A stretch of 64,000 nt of DNA from Cladocopium goreaui (taxonomy: Eukaryota; Sar; Dinophyceae; Suessiales; Symbiodiniaceae), in assembly GCA_947184155.2 (NCBI GenBank), contig CAMXCT020002727.1, forward strand, positions 24,752 to 88,751. Direction: 5' to 3'. Below are positions 33,308-43,826 of this stretch, piece by piece. The translations under genes were made by a program, and so were the position numbers. Under the pieces are notes generated by a model. That model searched no databases. It had not been told where the DNA came from and was given only the letters and a program-made list of their open reading frames with translations. Numbering within the stretch: the stretch's first letter is position 1; each line of letters begins with the position of its first letter.

Positions 33308-34132
33308 TTCCGCTCTCCGAAAAAACTGTTCACTGCCGATTTTGCGATCCAAAAATCTGCCAAGTTTCTGAGAATTCATCGCAAGGTTACAGCAGTAGGC
33401 GCCCAGCTTTTTCACCTTCTTGCCGTTGCGGAATCCTTTTCCGGATCCGCAACCTTTCTTCGATTTCCGGAACCAATAACCCTTGTAGTCAGCCATCCAG
33501 CCATAGGCACAGTGGGACCAGCCTGGGCCAGGCTGGACCATTCTTCATCCATGGCTGGATGACATGCTAACTTAAAAGCATCAAATCTGAACAGATTTAA
33601 GATCTGTTACACACATCTTCAGTGATTTAGCCATGGGCCATGGGTCAAAAAAACATGGTGTGATTGGTTGCCACTATTGCCACATCAAAATCCGCTGGTA
33701 AAAAGCTGGAGCTTCACATCCCCCCCATGGTATATCTTTGGGTCATTTGTAATCCATCCCCATCAGCAAATCTCATAGACACGCCAAATGCCATCAGATA
33801 CCATCAGATTCGACATCAGTATATGATATCACTATTCAAACATCTCATGTTTTGTTCGTTGATTTAAACCGTGTTTCAAAAAATGTTGATTTTCCAGCTC
33901 GGAAACTGTCAACATCTGTCAGAGCCCATAGGATCCATGTATGCTATAGATGGTAACGTTTACCATCAATATACCCCCAATGTTAGCATATATACCAGCA
34001 CCATGGATCCTATGGGGAGGGTAGACCCTGCCAGGCGCCTTTCACTTGACTTTTGCCGCACAGACCGCGGTAGCCAATGCTTTGGCAAGCCGCAGTGGCC
34101 GCCTCGCGGGTCTCGTAGACATAGGGATGGGC
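33308..34132 (-). CDS. Link-like module 2 (2 exons)
   Basis: Exon A 34039-34132 follows TGGCAG and reads AHPYVYETREAATAACQS then IGYRGLCGKSQVK. The second exon (33308-33522) carries B and C together without an intron: GWSHCAYGWMADYKGYWF, KKGCGSGKGFR, KLGAYCCNLAMNSQKLG. A-B joins in phase 1 through a GC donor (AAAG|GCGCC to CCCAG|GC). The frame after C stays open past the likely GT donor at 33307 to a TAG at 33251, so readthrough would end the protein there. Confidence 0.8.
33928..34017. repeat. Palindromic element, GGATCCATGGTGCTGG family
   Basis: CCATAGGATCCATGTATGC to ACCAGCACCATGGATCCTAT. Confidence 0.75.
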
Positions 34133-34622
34133 CTGCCATGGCGGCGGCATGTTAAAACAGGGCGAGAAAATGGTATGATTTCTTGTTTTCCCGGGTGAAA
34201 TGTAGGATCTTCATTGATTTTTTGTTTTTCATTGTCCCGGATCATGTGAAACATTCGATTCTTGAGTTGGGCATTTCTTTCAAAAGATCTGTTTGCTAGT
34301 TGATCAACCTCAAATCTTGGGGTTGAGGACTGCGTGGCTAATGGTCAAAAGCCATATGGCGTGACGTTTAACATGCAAAGTGCAAAGTCGTGTAAAGGGG
34401 CGATCCACAATAATGAATTGTTCCCCATTATCGACTATGGAGGCACGCATATATCATCTAAAAAAAAGCAATATCCAATTTCATAAACCACAAATTGATA
34501 CAATTTTGGTATCTTGGAGTTGCTAAAAGGAACAATACAAAACAACCTCCCGATTAAAAACGGCGCGGATTTCGGAAAATGAACAGATTCCCCAGGCGCC
34601 CTCCCTGGTTTTTTTTGGGCAC

Positions 34623-34700
34623 CTTTGAATCGGAGAGATCGCCCAAGTACTGCCGCTCCGGTGGGATGTTTTGAAGAGCCTCACCTTCTTGCAGCAGAGA
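34623..34700 (-). CDS. C exon of a partial Link-like module 1
   Basis: The frame ALQNIPPERQYLGDLSDSK matches the C-terminal IGDL part of other modules. It ends at a GT donor (TCAAAG|GTGCCC) that joins in phase 0 to module-2 A (SDSKAHPYVY). Where other copies have the paired cysteines, this one has CTGCTGCAAGAAG out of frame, suggesting an old frameshift or a shifted exon start. No A or B exon was found upstream. Confidence 0.5.
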
Positions 34701-35115
34701 TGCCTTGGGACGTGGGTTCATCCCATCACCTACCCAGCCAGTGCTTACCAATGCTGATCTGGTTGGTGCTTAACGTTATCAAAATGAATCAATTTACAGG
34801 ATCACAATCTTAAATGAGCTATTTAAATATGGGTTTCTGCCAACCAGTGATTTTGATCTCAAGTTTTAGATTAAGTGGAAATGTCTCCCAACCAAATCTG
34901 ATAATGATACAAGTTGATACGATTAATTAATTATCATCATCTTGACCACTTAAATGGACCAAAGATCACATTAGTGGACATTCGCTAAATTACATGTTAT
35001 TGGTATATTTTGTTGGCTAACATACCATCAATCATGCCATGAATAATCACTATAGTCGCTAAATTCATGCCATGATATCCCAATTACATCCGGAGCAAAA
35101 AAACACATATCCGAA

Positions 35116-35220
35116 TTGGTGGTATACCTACTCCTCTGAAAAATATGAGTTCGTCAGATTGGATCATCATCCCAACTATTGGGGAAAATAAAAATCATGT
35201 TCCAAACCACCAACCAGTAT
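35116..35220. repeat. MITE-2 palindromic element
   Basis: TTGGTGGTATACC to AAACCACCAACCAG, with CCTCTGAAAAATATGAG inside. Confidence 0.75.
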
Positions 35221-35229
35221 CAGAGGCTT

Positions 35230-35345
35230 CACCAGGAATTCTGCCCTGTCATCATCCCAGGGAACATGGCCCCAACATGGATCACATCAATCCAGCAAGC
35301 TTCAGAACGCTGGATACCCCAACTCTTGAGAAAATGCTTGTTGAA
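35230..35345 (-). CDS. Possible exon upstream of the modules
   Basis: The minus frame encodes NKHFLKSWGIQRSEACWI then DVIHVGAMFPGMMTGQN. Open for about 45 codons; splice ends not resolved. Confidence 0.35.
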
Positions 35346-35374
35346 TGTTGGTTGTATAATGCTAAATAATTCTA

Positions 35375-35465
35375 TATATATATATATTAATATTATATAA
35401 TTATATATATATATAATTCTATATATATATATATTTATAAATAATATAATTATATATGTATACAC
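35375..35465. repeat. AT-rich palindromic tract
   Basis: Repeated TATATATATA and AATTATA blocks. Confidence 0.7.
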
Positions 35466-35557
35466 CATTCTATGTCCGTGTCCCTTGAACAATCACCATA
35501 GTTTCGTGGTTAATTCCATCTTTTGACCATGGCACATGTGGTCCAGTGGTAACCCTC

Positions 35558-35600
35558 AAAATTTGTGCCAAGTCTCGCTGTCCGGCACCGAGTACTCCTC
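35558..35600 (-). CDS. Possible mini-exon
   Basis: A strong acceptor (CACCTTTCCTAG) opens at 35600. One frame reads EEYSVPDSETWHKF, in keeping with the acidic exons further upstream. Another frame (GVLGAGQRDLAQIL) is also open. Confidence 0.4.
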
Positions 35601-36059
35601 CTAGGAAAGGTGGAAAGTTGAATCAGCTGAAGACTGTGGGTAAAACAATAAACCATCCATTTGAGAATGGTTTATACATGTTTATACCACCTATAAAAAT
35701 GGTGATTTGGGGGATGGTTTATTGTTTTACCAACATTATTCTAGGTTGCTTGAGTAAGCCACATGTCTTCACCTGTTGAACTGATTACGTTGAACTATTG
35801 ATCATATGCTATTTTCCAAAAAAAACTGTACCCCAATATGGATGGTTTGTGGAAAATCCTATCTATATATGGATGATTTCGGGGTACCCCCATTTCAGGG
35901 AACCTCCATATCTCAACAGAAACTCAACGAGTTTCTTCCGCCCACCTTCCTCCCACCTTCCGCCCACCCGAAAGATCCGAAAGCACTGCCGAGAGTCATT
36001 CAGCTTGGCCTTGGGGAGTTTGGGAGTTTCGAATCCCAGCAGAGTCAAGTCTGTCGTGT

Positions 36060-36174
36060 TACCCTCTGGTTATGACTAACAGTTTGCCATGGTATAGATG
36101 GCCCATAGAAATAGATGGTTTACCTATTAAAACTGGTGATTTTCCATGGCGAAATGTTTAATAACCAGATGGTA
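36060..36174. repeat. MITE-1 palindromic element
   Basis: TACCCTCTGGTTATGAC to ATAACCAGATGGTA, nearly identical to the copy at 89-205. Confidence 0.85.
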
Positions 36175-37060
36175 AACCAAATGTTTTTCCTGTGAAACAC
36201 ATATAGAAATAGCAGGAAATATCAGGATAGTGTGCATCAGGTAAGTTGGATACCTCTAACAATAGTATTGTTAACTACCAGTTCATCAAACCATCTTGAT
36301 GGTGAGTGTAGTGGGCACAAACATCTACTAAAATCGTGTAACTGTGATTAACTGTGACTGTTTGGATATGTTATCCGAATATCCGATCATGAGCAAATCA
36401 TTTTTTAACATGTGGTTTTTCCAAACGCTTTGGTGTTAATCCAGAGAAAAAACAGATCAACAGTCAACATTGGACCCCATCCATGTTGAGTAAACTCACA
36501 GAACATACCTTGGCTGACCAGATTCATACCTTTGTGTTCAAGTTGATCCCCTGTACTTAGCTAGGTTAGATTGCTTCAGAAGGCTGACGTTTGAGTTTCT
36601 GGTAGATAGACCAACATAGTATGATATAGATATGGTGTCTCATGATACATCTATACTACTATGGTTCATAGTTAACGTCTATCATGATATGTATATATAA
36701 TATAAAATATAAAATATAAATAGTGATGTATGTATATTATTATATTTTATATTATATTATATCATATAATAAATTATATTATATTATATTAAATCATATT
36801 ATATTATATCATATTATATACTATATTCTATGTTAAAATATACTAAATTATATATTATAATATATTATAATGTATTATATTATATTATATTATATTTTGT
36901 CATATTATATTGTATTTTTATTATATTATATCATATTATGTATAATATAATTTAAAATATTATCATATATATACACTATTCAATTCGATCTGTTTCTAAA
37001 CCATCGATCCATGTATCAGGGGTAGCACCGAACGTAGCACAATTGATCCATCCCCTCCGA
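36175..37060. other. Intron, AT-rich right part
   Basis: No supported exon. From about 36690 to 36975 the sequence is almost pure A/T with TATTATATTA repeats. Confidence 0.6.
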
Positions 37061-37065
37061 AATCA

Positions 37066-37104
37066 AGGCTCTGTCAGCTCATCGACCTCCTCTGCCTCAT
37101 ACGG
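37066..37104 (-). CDS. Acidic mini-exon
   Basis: The acceptor ACCATCCCAG opens PYEAEEVDELTEP. Acidic and short, in line with the mini-exons at 37.8-41.5 kb. Confidence 0.45.
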
Positions 37105-37249
37105 CTGGGATGGTTTCGGGCGTTCTATTGTAGGTACGTTTTTTCGGCCATCCTCCAAGCCATATTATATATATACATATACATATATGATGTGTATATA
37201 TATATATGTATAATATACATATATACACGCATACAAAGATGGTATAAGT

Positions 37250-37345
37250 GTAACCCTGCACAAGCTTTGTTTTTCGAGGCTTTAGTTCGCTCAAATTTGG
37301 CGACTTGGAATCCTGTGATTTGGAGAGCACTGGTCACAGCGCACT
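37250..37345 (-). CDS. Possible exon, frame uncertain
   Basis: Two minus frames are open: VLSKSQDSKSPNLSELKP then RKTKLVQ, and SALQITGFQVAKFERTKA. A GT donor (GTTACA) lies at the 3' side. Confidence 0.35.
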
Positions 37346-37476
37346 GTTCACAGCATCCTTCACAATACTTAATGAGAAAACATGTCACAATTCAACTATA
37401 AATGATGGTTGGGATTATTATAAATGATGCTTGGTGGATAGAAATGTAACATTATCTAACTATAAATTTTATAAAT

Positions 37477-37588
37477 GCTGGTTGGTGGTATACCTACCCC
37501 TCTGAAAAATGATGGAGTGAGTCAGTTGGGACGATGACATTCCCAACTGAATGGACAAATAAAAAAATGTTCCAAACCACCAACTAGA
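37477..37588. repeat. MITE-2 palindromic element
   Basis: CTGGTTGGTGGTATACC to AAACCACCAACTAGA. Confidence 0.8.
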
Positions 37589-37693
37589 TTAAGTATTGCG
37601 AACGAAACCAAATTCAAGGATATGTTAATTCCCGGACGAATGATATTGAATTACTGCTTAATATTCCCGGATTCTTTCACAAATAGCCTCCAG

Positions 37694-37812
37694 TAATTCC
37701 ACATAGCTATGGCTATGGAACATGGCCTATTTAAGGGTCATTTACCTGTTAAATTTGGTATAATTTGGTGATGTTCCATAGTTGTGTTAAACTACCAGAG
37801 GGATCCAGAGGG
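37694..37812. repeat. Decayed MITE-1 copy
   Basis: CACATAGCTATGG and TTAAACTACCAGAGGG are recognisable; the left terminus is lost. Confidence 0.5.
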
Positions 37813-37834
37813 TGTGTCCATGCAAACAAGATAC

Positions 37835-37876
37835 ATCTTCTGCCTCGTCTGCATCATCCGCATCTTCGGACTCTGC
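37835..37876 (-). CDS. Acidic mini-exon (42 bp)
   Basis: The acceptor TGATTACAG and donor GTATCT bracket 14 codons, AESEDADDADEAED, in phase 0. The region is exclusively Ala/Asp/Glu/Ser. Such runs suit a secreted calcium- or mineral-interacting protein, but that is speculation. Confidence 0.55.
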
Positions 37877-38016
37877 CTGTAATCAGACATGCTTCACTCC
37901 GAAAGAAACAAGACATGGACGGGATGTATATATATATATAATGGGGAGGATAATAGGGAAATGATGGGACATGTGAAATATATTAAATATCCAATAAACA
38001 TATGTTTTTTCCACCT

Positions 38017-38131
38017 TGATCTTGTTTGCTGCCAGATCTGCTGCTGAAAATGGACCACCAATCAAGGCCTCCTCACTCTCCTGAAGGAAAGAGGATTGCA
38101 TTTCCGTGGTGTCAGCATCGACATCGACATC
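38017..38131 (-). CDS. Acidic exon pair, copy 1
   Basis: Two acceptors are visible. TTTGCATGAG (exon start 38131) leads DVDVDADTTEM. TTTCCTTCAG (exon start 38080) leads ESEEALIGGPFSAADLAAN. Both exons have counterparts about 550-690 bp upstream (38633 and 38812). Confidence 0.5.
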
Positions 38132-38353
38132 CTCATGCAAAAAGCAGTCCGAAATGACACCAGATGACACCAGCAATCACCACTTTCCAGAACGATAGCA
38201 ACCATGGATCCCAGTGAGAACAGCCAGAAAACACACAACTGACATCAGTTCAGGTCCTACTCAGACATACTCAAGACTTAAACATGGATATGTGATGCTA
38301 CGACATGCTACCATGAAAAACGCATCTCCGCTGAATCCCGACAAAGGCACCAC

Positions 38354-38395
38354 GCTCTCGTCAGTGGAATCCGCGGCATCATCATCATGATCAGC
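38354..38395 (-). CDS. Acidic mini-exon (42 bp), copy 1
   Basis: GGGCAAG precedes ADHDDDAADSTDES, 14 codons in phase 0, ending GAGAGC|GTGGTGCC. The paralogue at 39063-39110 shares both junction sequences. Confidence 0.6.
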
Positions 38396-38599
38396 CTTGC
38401 CCACTTATCCAATGTTTCTCTGCAAGGCTCATGTCATGCAAGCAGGCTTTCAACTTCTGGCTGCTTGTAATGTGTTTTGCCTTACCCCAGTTTGATGAAC
38501 CAATATTAGCTTCTAAGTTTAAGTTCAAGAGAATCGCATGCGCAGGGTGTTTATTTATCGTCTGTACAATCTTTCCAACCGAGCCAAAGACAATTCATT

Positions 38600-38812
38600 C
38601 CATTGCGACAAGAGCCCCAGCCTCCTCACTCTCCTGAATCAGTGAGGCGTCCTTGGAAGGTGTAATTATCTTTCGCAACCCCATACTTTCATGCTGTTTC
38701 CCACACTTGGTTTACAATGTTGATGGCTCGTAGACATAGCATCGCATAGCATGATACAGCAGATTTTGCGTGGTTGTAATATGTTGGCATCGGCAGCATC
38801 AGCATCGACATC
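38600..38812 (-). CDS. Acidic exon pair, copy 2
   Basis: The exon from 38812 (after TTTGGATGAG) reads DVDADAADA. The exon from 38633 (after CTGATTCAG) reads ESEEAGAL. Both match copy 1 at 38131 and 38080. Donors are not fixed. Confidence 0.5.
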
Positions 38813-39062
38813 CTCATCCAAAAGCAGTCCGAAAAGACATCGGTGCCGTTTCTAAGCGCCATTGCGCGGATTAAGACTAGCAAGAAAGGCATAAGAAAAC
38901 AACCAAACAAGTACCCATATGCTCCATGTATGGAATATGTATTAACATTTACCTTCAAAATCACCCAAATGTAGGTAAATATACCATACATAGAGCATTT
39001 GGGGTATGATTATGGTATGATCACTTTGTCTCCGCTTCATGCCGACGCGACAAAGGCACTAC

Positions 39063-39110
39063 GCTCTCAGAGTCCGTGGATGAAGATTCAGTGGATTCCG
39101 CAGCATCAGC
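39063..39110 (-). CDS. Acidic mini-exon (48 bp), copy 2
   Basis: GGCGGCAAG precedes ADAAESTESSSTDSES,  16 codons in phase 0, ending GAGAGC|GTAGTGCC, a GT donor. Confidence 0.6.
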
Positions 39111-39169
39111 CTTGCCGCCCACAAAAATCCAATGTTTCTCTGCAATGAACGAATCTGGGTTCAATGATC

Positions 39170-39280
39170 TGGGTAAATTATAATAATTCGCTAACCTGAA
39201 ATAAAGCCATTTTGGGATGATTCCTCTTATTAACCATGATTCCAGTGAGGTCGCAGTGAGGTCGTTATAATTTACCCAGA
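39170..39280. repeat. Palindromic element, CTGGGTAAATT family
   Basis: CTGGGTAAATTATAAT to ATAATTTACCCAGA, with TTATTAACCATGATTCC in the middle. Confidence 0.75.
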
Positions 39281-39329
39281 ATGATCAATTCAAAGATGGA
39301 ACAAAACCAATAATCACTTCTAAACACCC

Positions 39330-39565
39330 CAAGAAATCATGGTTTGGAAGGGTATAGAAACACCATGAAACACCGGTGTTGGATCCTTTTGGGACCATCA
39401 AAAAGGGGGTGTTTATTTGGGTTTAGTATTGGTTTCATGGGATTAAAAAATCTGGGTTTCAGGGTTTAAACACAATATGAACCCAATATAAACCATACAT
39501 GGTTTATATTGTGTTTAAACCCTGATTAGGATTAATACCCATTGGTTTCAGGGTTTTCATACACC
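39330..39565. repeat. Nested inverted repeat
   Basis: GGGTTTAAACACAATAT and ATATTGTGTTTAAACCC face each other around ACCATACATGGT at about 39465-39525. Outer arms around TTGGTTTCAGGGTT repeat less exactly. Probably a decayed palindromic element. Confidence 0.5.
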
Positions 39566-39599
39566 CAATATATTTGCAGTGGCACGTCATGCCCCACAC

Positions 39600-39639
39600 C
39601 CGTCGGGTAGTCGGTACTGTCCTCGTCGAGACTATCATC
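39600..39639 (-). CDS. Acidic mini-exon
   Basis: The acceptor CCCTTGCTGAG opens DDSLDEDSTDYPTG before a GT donor (GTGTGG or GTGGGG). Confidence 0.5.
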
Positions 39640-40274
39640 CTCAGCAAGGGTACAGGAGTCAGGAACTAAACTTAGTGATTTTAATCATACTTGTAGTTCC
39701 CGACTATATATTGACTAAAGGTTGACACGCATGTTAACTAAATACTAATTGTCAGGTTTAACATGCGTCAACCCTTCTCTACCTGTAGTATCCATTTGGC
39801 ATCATCTGAGGGAACAGAAAACGAAGGCACCAGTGACGTCAACCGCGGACTAATACAGCCTATGAATCGGGGGTGGGATCGCCCAACTGAGGCTTGTTCA
39901 TCGTGTTTTATGCCTTGTGGGTAGTGGTATTTTTCAGGACACGAATCGCCCAACAAAAAGGAAACAACACAAAGTCACACTCTTGCAGAGAAGTATCTTG
40001 GAATGTTCGGAGAAATACGCCACTACTCAAGCTGATCACCAATCAAAGATCATCATAAAGAGAACACTGTCTGACACATCCACCCATGGGGTAAAAACAC
40101 ATGGAAAATCCATGGCTTTCAGTGCCGTGATGTGCCATGCATAGGGGAGCGTTTCTGCAGTTTCTGCATATCACAGCCAATTTCTGGTTAATGTCAAGCC
40201 TGGATGAGAAAAGGGAGGGTACCATTTAAGTATATTTTAGTATCAGATTATGACTATTGGAGGAGTAGGCCCTA

Positions 40275-40370
40275 ACCCATCGGATCCATGTATGCTATGG
40301 TAACATGGATCCCATCAATATACCCCATTCATGTTAGCTTTTTTCTACCAGCACCATGGATGGTTTATTA
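40275..40370. repeat. Palindromic element, GGATCCATGGTGCTGG family
   Basis: CGGATCCATGTATGCTATGG to ACCAGCACCATGGAT. Confidence 0.65.
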
Positions 40371-40408
40371 AAGGTTTATTAAAGGTTTATAAATCCGGGG
40401 TTGACACA

Positions 40409-40455
40409 CCATATCTGGTTGTTTCGTCACCGGCATCTTCATCCTCACAGGATTC
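40409..40455 (-). CDS. Acidic mini-exon
   Basis: After GAATCCTGTGAG the frame reads DEDAGDETTRY before a GTGTGT donor. Confidence 0.45.
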
Positions 40456-41040
40456 AGGAAAAGTTAGGGCAGAAAGCCCGTGCTGATGGCTTCAACAGCG
40501 GATTTCCCCTTGAATAAACCAATCAATTTCATCCATGCTTGGTTCCCCATGATTTTTTTTTTATGTGTTTTGCCCAAAAATATTCCCATATCCGATGAGA
40601 TCACTATTTTGCTGGCTGAATTCCATTGATTTCTTAAGTCTGTGCTGATATCCGATTATGTCCACTTATATGACAGCTATTCGCAACAGACTTTTTTCAA
40701 GGCACGTTCTCCTCTTCTTCACCTTCTTTCGCCTGCCCGGTCGCCCAAGGTCAAAGGATGTCTCTGGTCCCAAAGACCAATGCATTGGCAAATGGAACGG
40801 AACATAGTGCCTTGTGCAACATTGCAAAATGTTGTGCTACTTTTCTAGTGATTCTAGTGGGTTGCCTTTGACCTTTGACATCCTTTGACCCTCCACATCT
40901 TCCATGTCGGGCAAGGGGATTGGCAAAAGTGATGCCCACCCGAAAACATCATCAATTCGTTCACAATATGAATTCATCTAAGTGTCAATATCTGTATGAT
41001 ATATCCATCATAAACCCCAATCAATTTAGTCCTTAATCAC

Positions 41041-41092
41041 CTGCTAATTCGGCGCCAACCTCCGCCAAGCCCATTGGGTCATCAGCGGTTCC
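41041..41092 (-). CDS. Acidic mini-exon (52 bp)
   Basis: The acceptor CCTCTGCAG and donor GCAG|GTGATT bracket GTADDPMGLAEVGAELA. Both splice sites are clear. Confidence 0.55.
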
Positions 41093-41495
41093 CTGCAGAG
41101 GTTCAAGCATGTTCAAATGAACTCAACTGCTGGGTTGGGTAGCTGAAAATCATGCGAGCACCGGAACGCCCTCAAGATTTTGTTTGTGCATGTTTAAAAA
41201 GTTTAAAACCTCATATGTTCATCTAGTTCCTTATTCTTTGATGGCCGCAACTGGGTTGTAAATCCCCAAGTAAATCAGAGACAACCTACTGTCAATGGAA
41301 GCCCAAACCTTTTTTGATGTGCCGCCAACTGAGTGAACAAACAAGATGTTAGCCAGTACCAATCAGGACATATCAGGATTCACATTGCAAGTAGGTGGCA
41401 GATGCCCAAAAAGCATTTTTTTTGTTGGATGTCTTATTGTATGATCACCTTCTCCGGTGATGCTGTTGATTTACAAGGCTTCACTTGCTCCACAC

Positions 41496-41554
41496 TTGCA
41501 AATCTGGAGACAAGGTGCATGGTCGAACGCATCCTCCTCACCATCATCTTCTCC
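41496..41554 (-). CDS. Acidic exon with cysteines (59 bp)
   Basis: The acceptor TTTTGCAAAG opens GEDDGEEDAFDHAPCLQI then C, and a GT donor (GCAA|GTGTGG) closes it. The plus-strand frame over it lacks comparable splice sites. Confidence 0.5.
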
Positions 41555-41698
41555 CTTTGCAAAAGTTGTGATCCGACATGGCCGTCAAAGTTCCTACCCA
41601 AACTGGGTTTTCACAAAGAGTTTGCGAACTTGAACATGGTCCATAAAAATAGTTGATTTGCCTATTAAAGATAGTGATTTTCAATAGCTATTCCCATT

Positions 41699-41914
41699 AC
41701 CCTCTGGTAAACGTTTACATAGCTATTGAAAATGGCCCAGTCGAAATAGTGGACCCAAGAAAAATGCATGCTGGATCTTTCCATAGTTTTACCATAGTTC
41801 ACATATGACATAGCTATTGAAAATGGCCCAGTCGAAATAGTGGCTTTTCCCATTAAACATGGTGGATCTTTCCATAGCTATGTTAGTTTTGTAAACGTTT
41901 ACCAGGCCGGGTAG
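41699..41914. repeat. Long MITE-1 variant (216 bp)
   Basis: TACCCTCTGGTAAACG to TTACCAGGCCGGGTA, with two internal GGCCCAGTCGAAATAGTGG blocks. This is the intact form of the remnant at 11460-11850. Confidence 0.75.
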
Positions 41915-41954
41915 ACATTGGTATCCAATCTCCAACTCCGATCCCAGAGCTTCA

Positions 41955-41992
41955 CCGAGCGGCTTCATCAGTCTCTGAATGGTCCTCGGCCA
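41955..41992 (-). CDS. Acidic mini-exon
   Basis: The frame AEDHSETDEAAR ends at a GT donor (CTCG|GTGAAG). The acceptor is not fixed. Confidence 0.4.
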
Positions 41993-41999
41993 AGCAATA

Positions 42000-43018
42000 C
42001 ATAAGTTGTCCCTGTTTAACGGGTCTTAATAGCTATGGCAGCTATGGTTAATAGTTATGGTGAATAGGTATAGTTATAGTATGTTATAGCTATTCTAAAT
42101 GATTCTAATAATCAACCAAGAGGGCAAAATGGGTAAGTTACTTGGATATGCAACCAAACTAGCATAATTGAATGGGGATAATGGAGACAATGAGGAGATA
42201 GTGGAGATAGTGGAGATCGTGGAGATATGTGCAACAGTACGGGGATGTATGGTGATGCAATGTGTATATATGCATATATATATATATATATACACATACA
42301 TATATACTATGAGGCCTATATATATATAACCAACAAACATGATGTGGGATTGTTTAACATCACAAACATCAATGAGGATACAGGCGTTTCTATGGAAACA
42401 TATAACCAACACACACATGAAAACAATGGCGGGGTGATGGGGTACACCATGTCCGTAGGCACCTTTTTGGTACATCAGTGGATGGTTTTTTCATGGTACC
42501 AAAAAATTATCGAAGCTGCCGGCAATTTAAGGATGAATAAAATATAAAAGGTTCATCCATCCCACATGTAGCATTTCAATTTCCGTGCAGTTATCTGCTT
42601 CAAGTTCATTTCATGGTCACATTCGAGTACATTCGAATAGAGCTGCATAACATGAGGAAATTGACGACATTCCTGACATTCCTGTCTGATTGCGACTCTC
42701 ACCGATTCCCTCTCATAACTGTTAGGCTATACAGTAATTTGTGTTTCTAACAACTCTTTTCCTGGATTTTCGATACTTACTCCACTTCACCTCCAGATTA
42801 CTTCACGTTTCGGGACCCTCTCGTCCAGAAGTTAAGACCCACTGCCACTGGACCACACACAAAAAAGGCATCCGGCACAAGCCTTATCCTTTTGAGAATC
42901 CAACCCAGGCACAGGTTCTGAGAACCCCAACCTCATACTTGATCCAAATGCCGCAAAATGGTACAATGTACTACTAAAAACTGGGTAAAATATCATTTTC
43001 ATGTGTATTTGCAGGCTC
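42000..43018. other. Intron, no supported exon
   Basis: Includes a TATA-rich tract at 42260-42330. Open frames near 42800-42930 on both strands lack splice support. Confidence 0.4.
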
Positions 43019-43122
43019 TACCCTCTGGTAATTTAACATAGCTATGGAAAATCACCATTTTTAATGGGTAAATCCACTATAAATGGCAATTTTCAATAGC
43101 TATGTTAGTTTACCAGAGGGTA
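43019..43122. repeat. MITE-1 palindromic element
   Basis: TACCCTCTGGTAATTTAAC to TTACCAGAGGGTA, 104 bp. It lies 20 bp downstream of an exon. Confidence 0.9.
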
Positions 43123-43141
43123 GATATACAATGATATATAC

Positions 43142-43224
43142 ATTATTCAACATTTTTGTGAATTCTGCAAAAGCTCCCAAAACCTCCTGACCAAAATGGC
43201 CGTATCCGGACCATTTTGAAGTGT
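43142..43224 (-). CDS. Exon near the N-terminus (83 bp)
   Basis: The acceptor ATTGTTTGTCAG and donor GTATAT bracket TSKWSGYGHFGQEVLGAF then AEFTKMLNN. Splice sites are good. The segment is less acidic than its neighbours. Confidence 0.55.
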
Positions 43225-43384
43225 CTGACAAACAATGAAAACCCAAAAATAACTCCACAGAATCAGGGGTTAAAACATATATATATATAATCATATGTAA
43301 TCTCACACAGCCACTTGTTCAAGTGATGCGAAACAATTCCCCAAAAAAAAGGGACACTAATTCACCAAGCCGTGTTGAAAAACG

Positions 43385-43432
43385 CTGCCAAAGTCTCCAC
43401 AAGGTCTAGGTCATCAGCATCAGCTTCTACCT
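43385..43432 (-). CDS. Acidic mini-exon
   Basis: Opens after GTGCGGAAG with VEADADDLDLVETLAAF. A GC donor (TTTG|GCAGCG) would end it. Confidence 0.5.
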
Positions 43433-43539
43433 TCCGCACACATGATATGTATTGACAAAGTCCAATTGATAGCGACCTTTAGCTTCACCGGAAAACAGAT
43501 GAACCGATGTGTTGCAAATTACGTGTCTTACATGTGGGT

Positions 43540-43632
43540 GTGTCTGAAAATAGTGTACCCCTAAACCCAATGGTTAATGATCATTATCCCTATTAAATGG
43601 CTATAATTGGGAATATACCCTATTTTCAGACA
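43540..43632. repeat. Palindromic element, TGTCTGAAAATAG family
   Basis: GGGTGTGTCTGAAAATAG at the left and CTATTTTCAGACAAACCC at the right. A related left end occurs at about 59527. Confidence 0.7.
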
Positions 43633-43688
43633 AACCCATGTCGACTATTAACATCTAATAATTCAACTCAGCGCTTCGTTGTGTGCAC

Positions 43689-43747
43689 CCGCCGGTCTCC
43701 TCATAGTAATCGGGGTCGGTCCCTATGTCATGGTCTTGGCCATCATC
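43689..43747 (-). CDS. Acidic exon near the N-terminus (59 bp)
   Basis: The acceptor TTTCATGCTCAG and donor GTGCAC bracket DDGQDHDIGTDPDYYEETG. Both splice sites are clear. Confidence 0.55.
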
Positions 43748-43826
43748 CTGAGCATGAAAGGAATGGCCCAACCCGCGCCCCGCCCGGAACGAGGACAATC
43801 TCTGTTTTGCCATGCGTGCCCATCAC

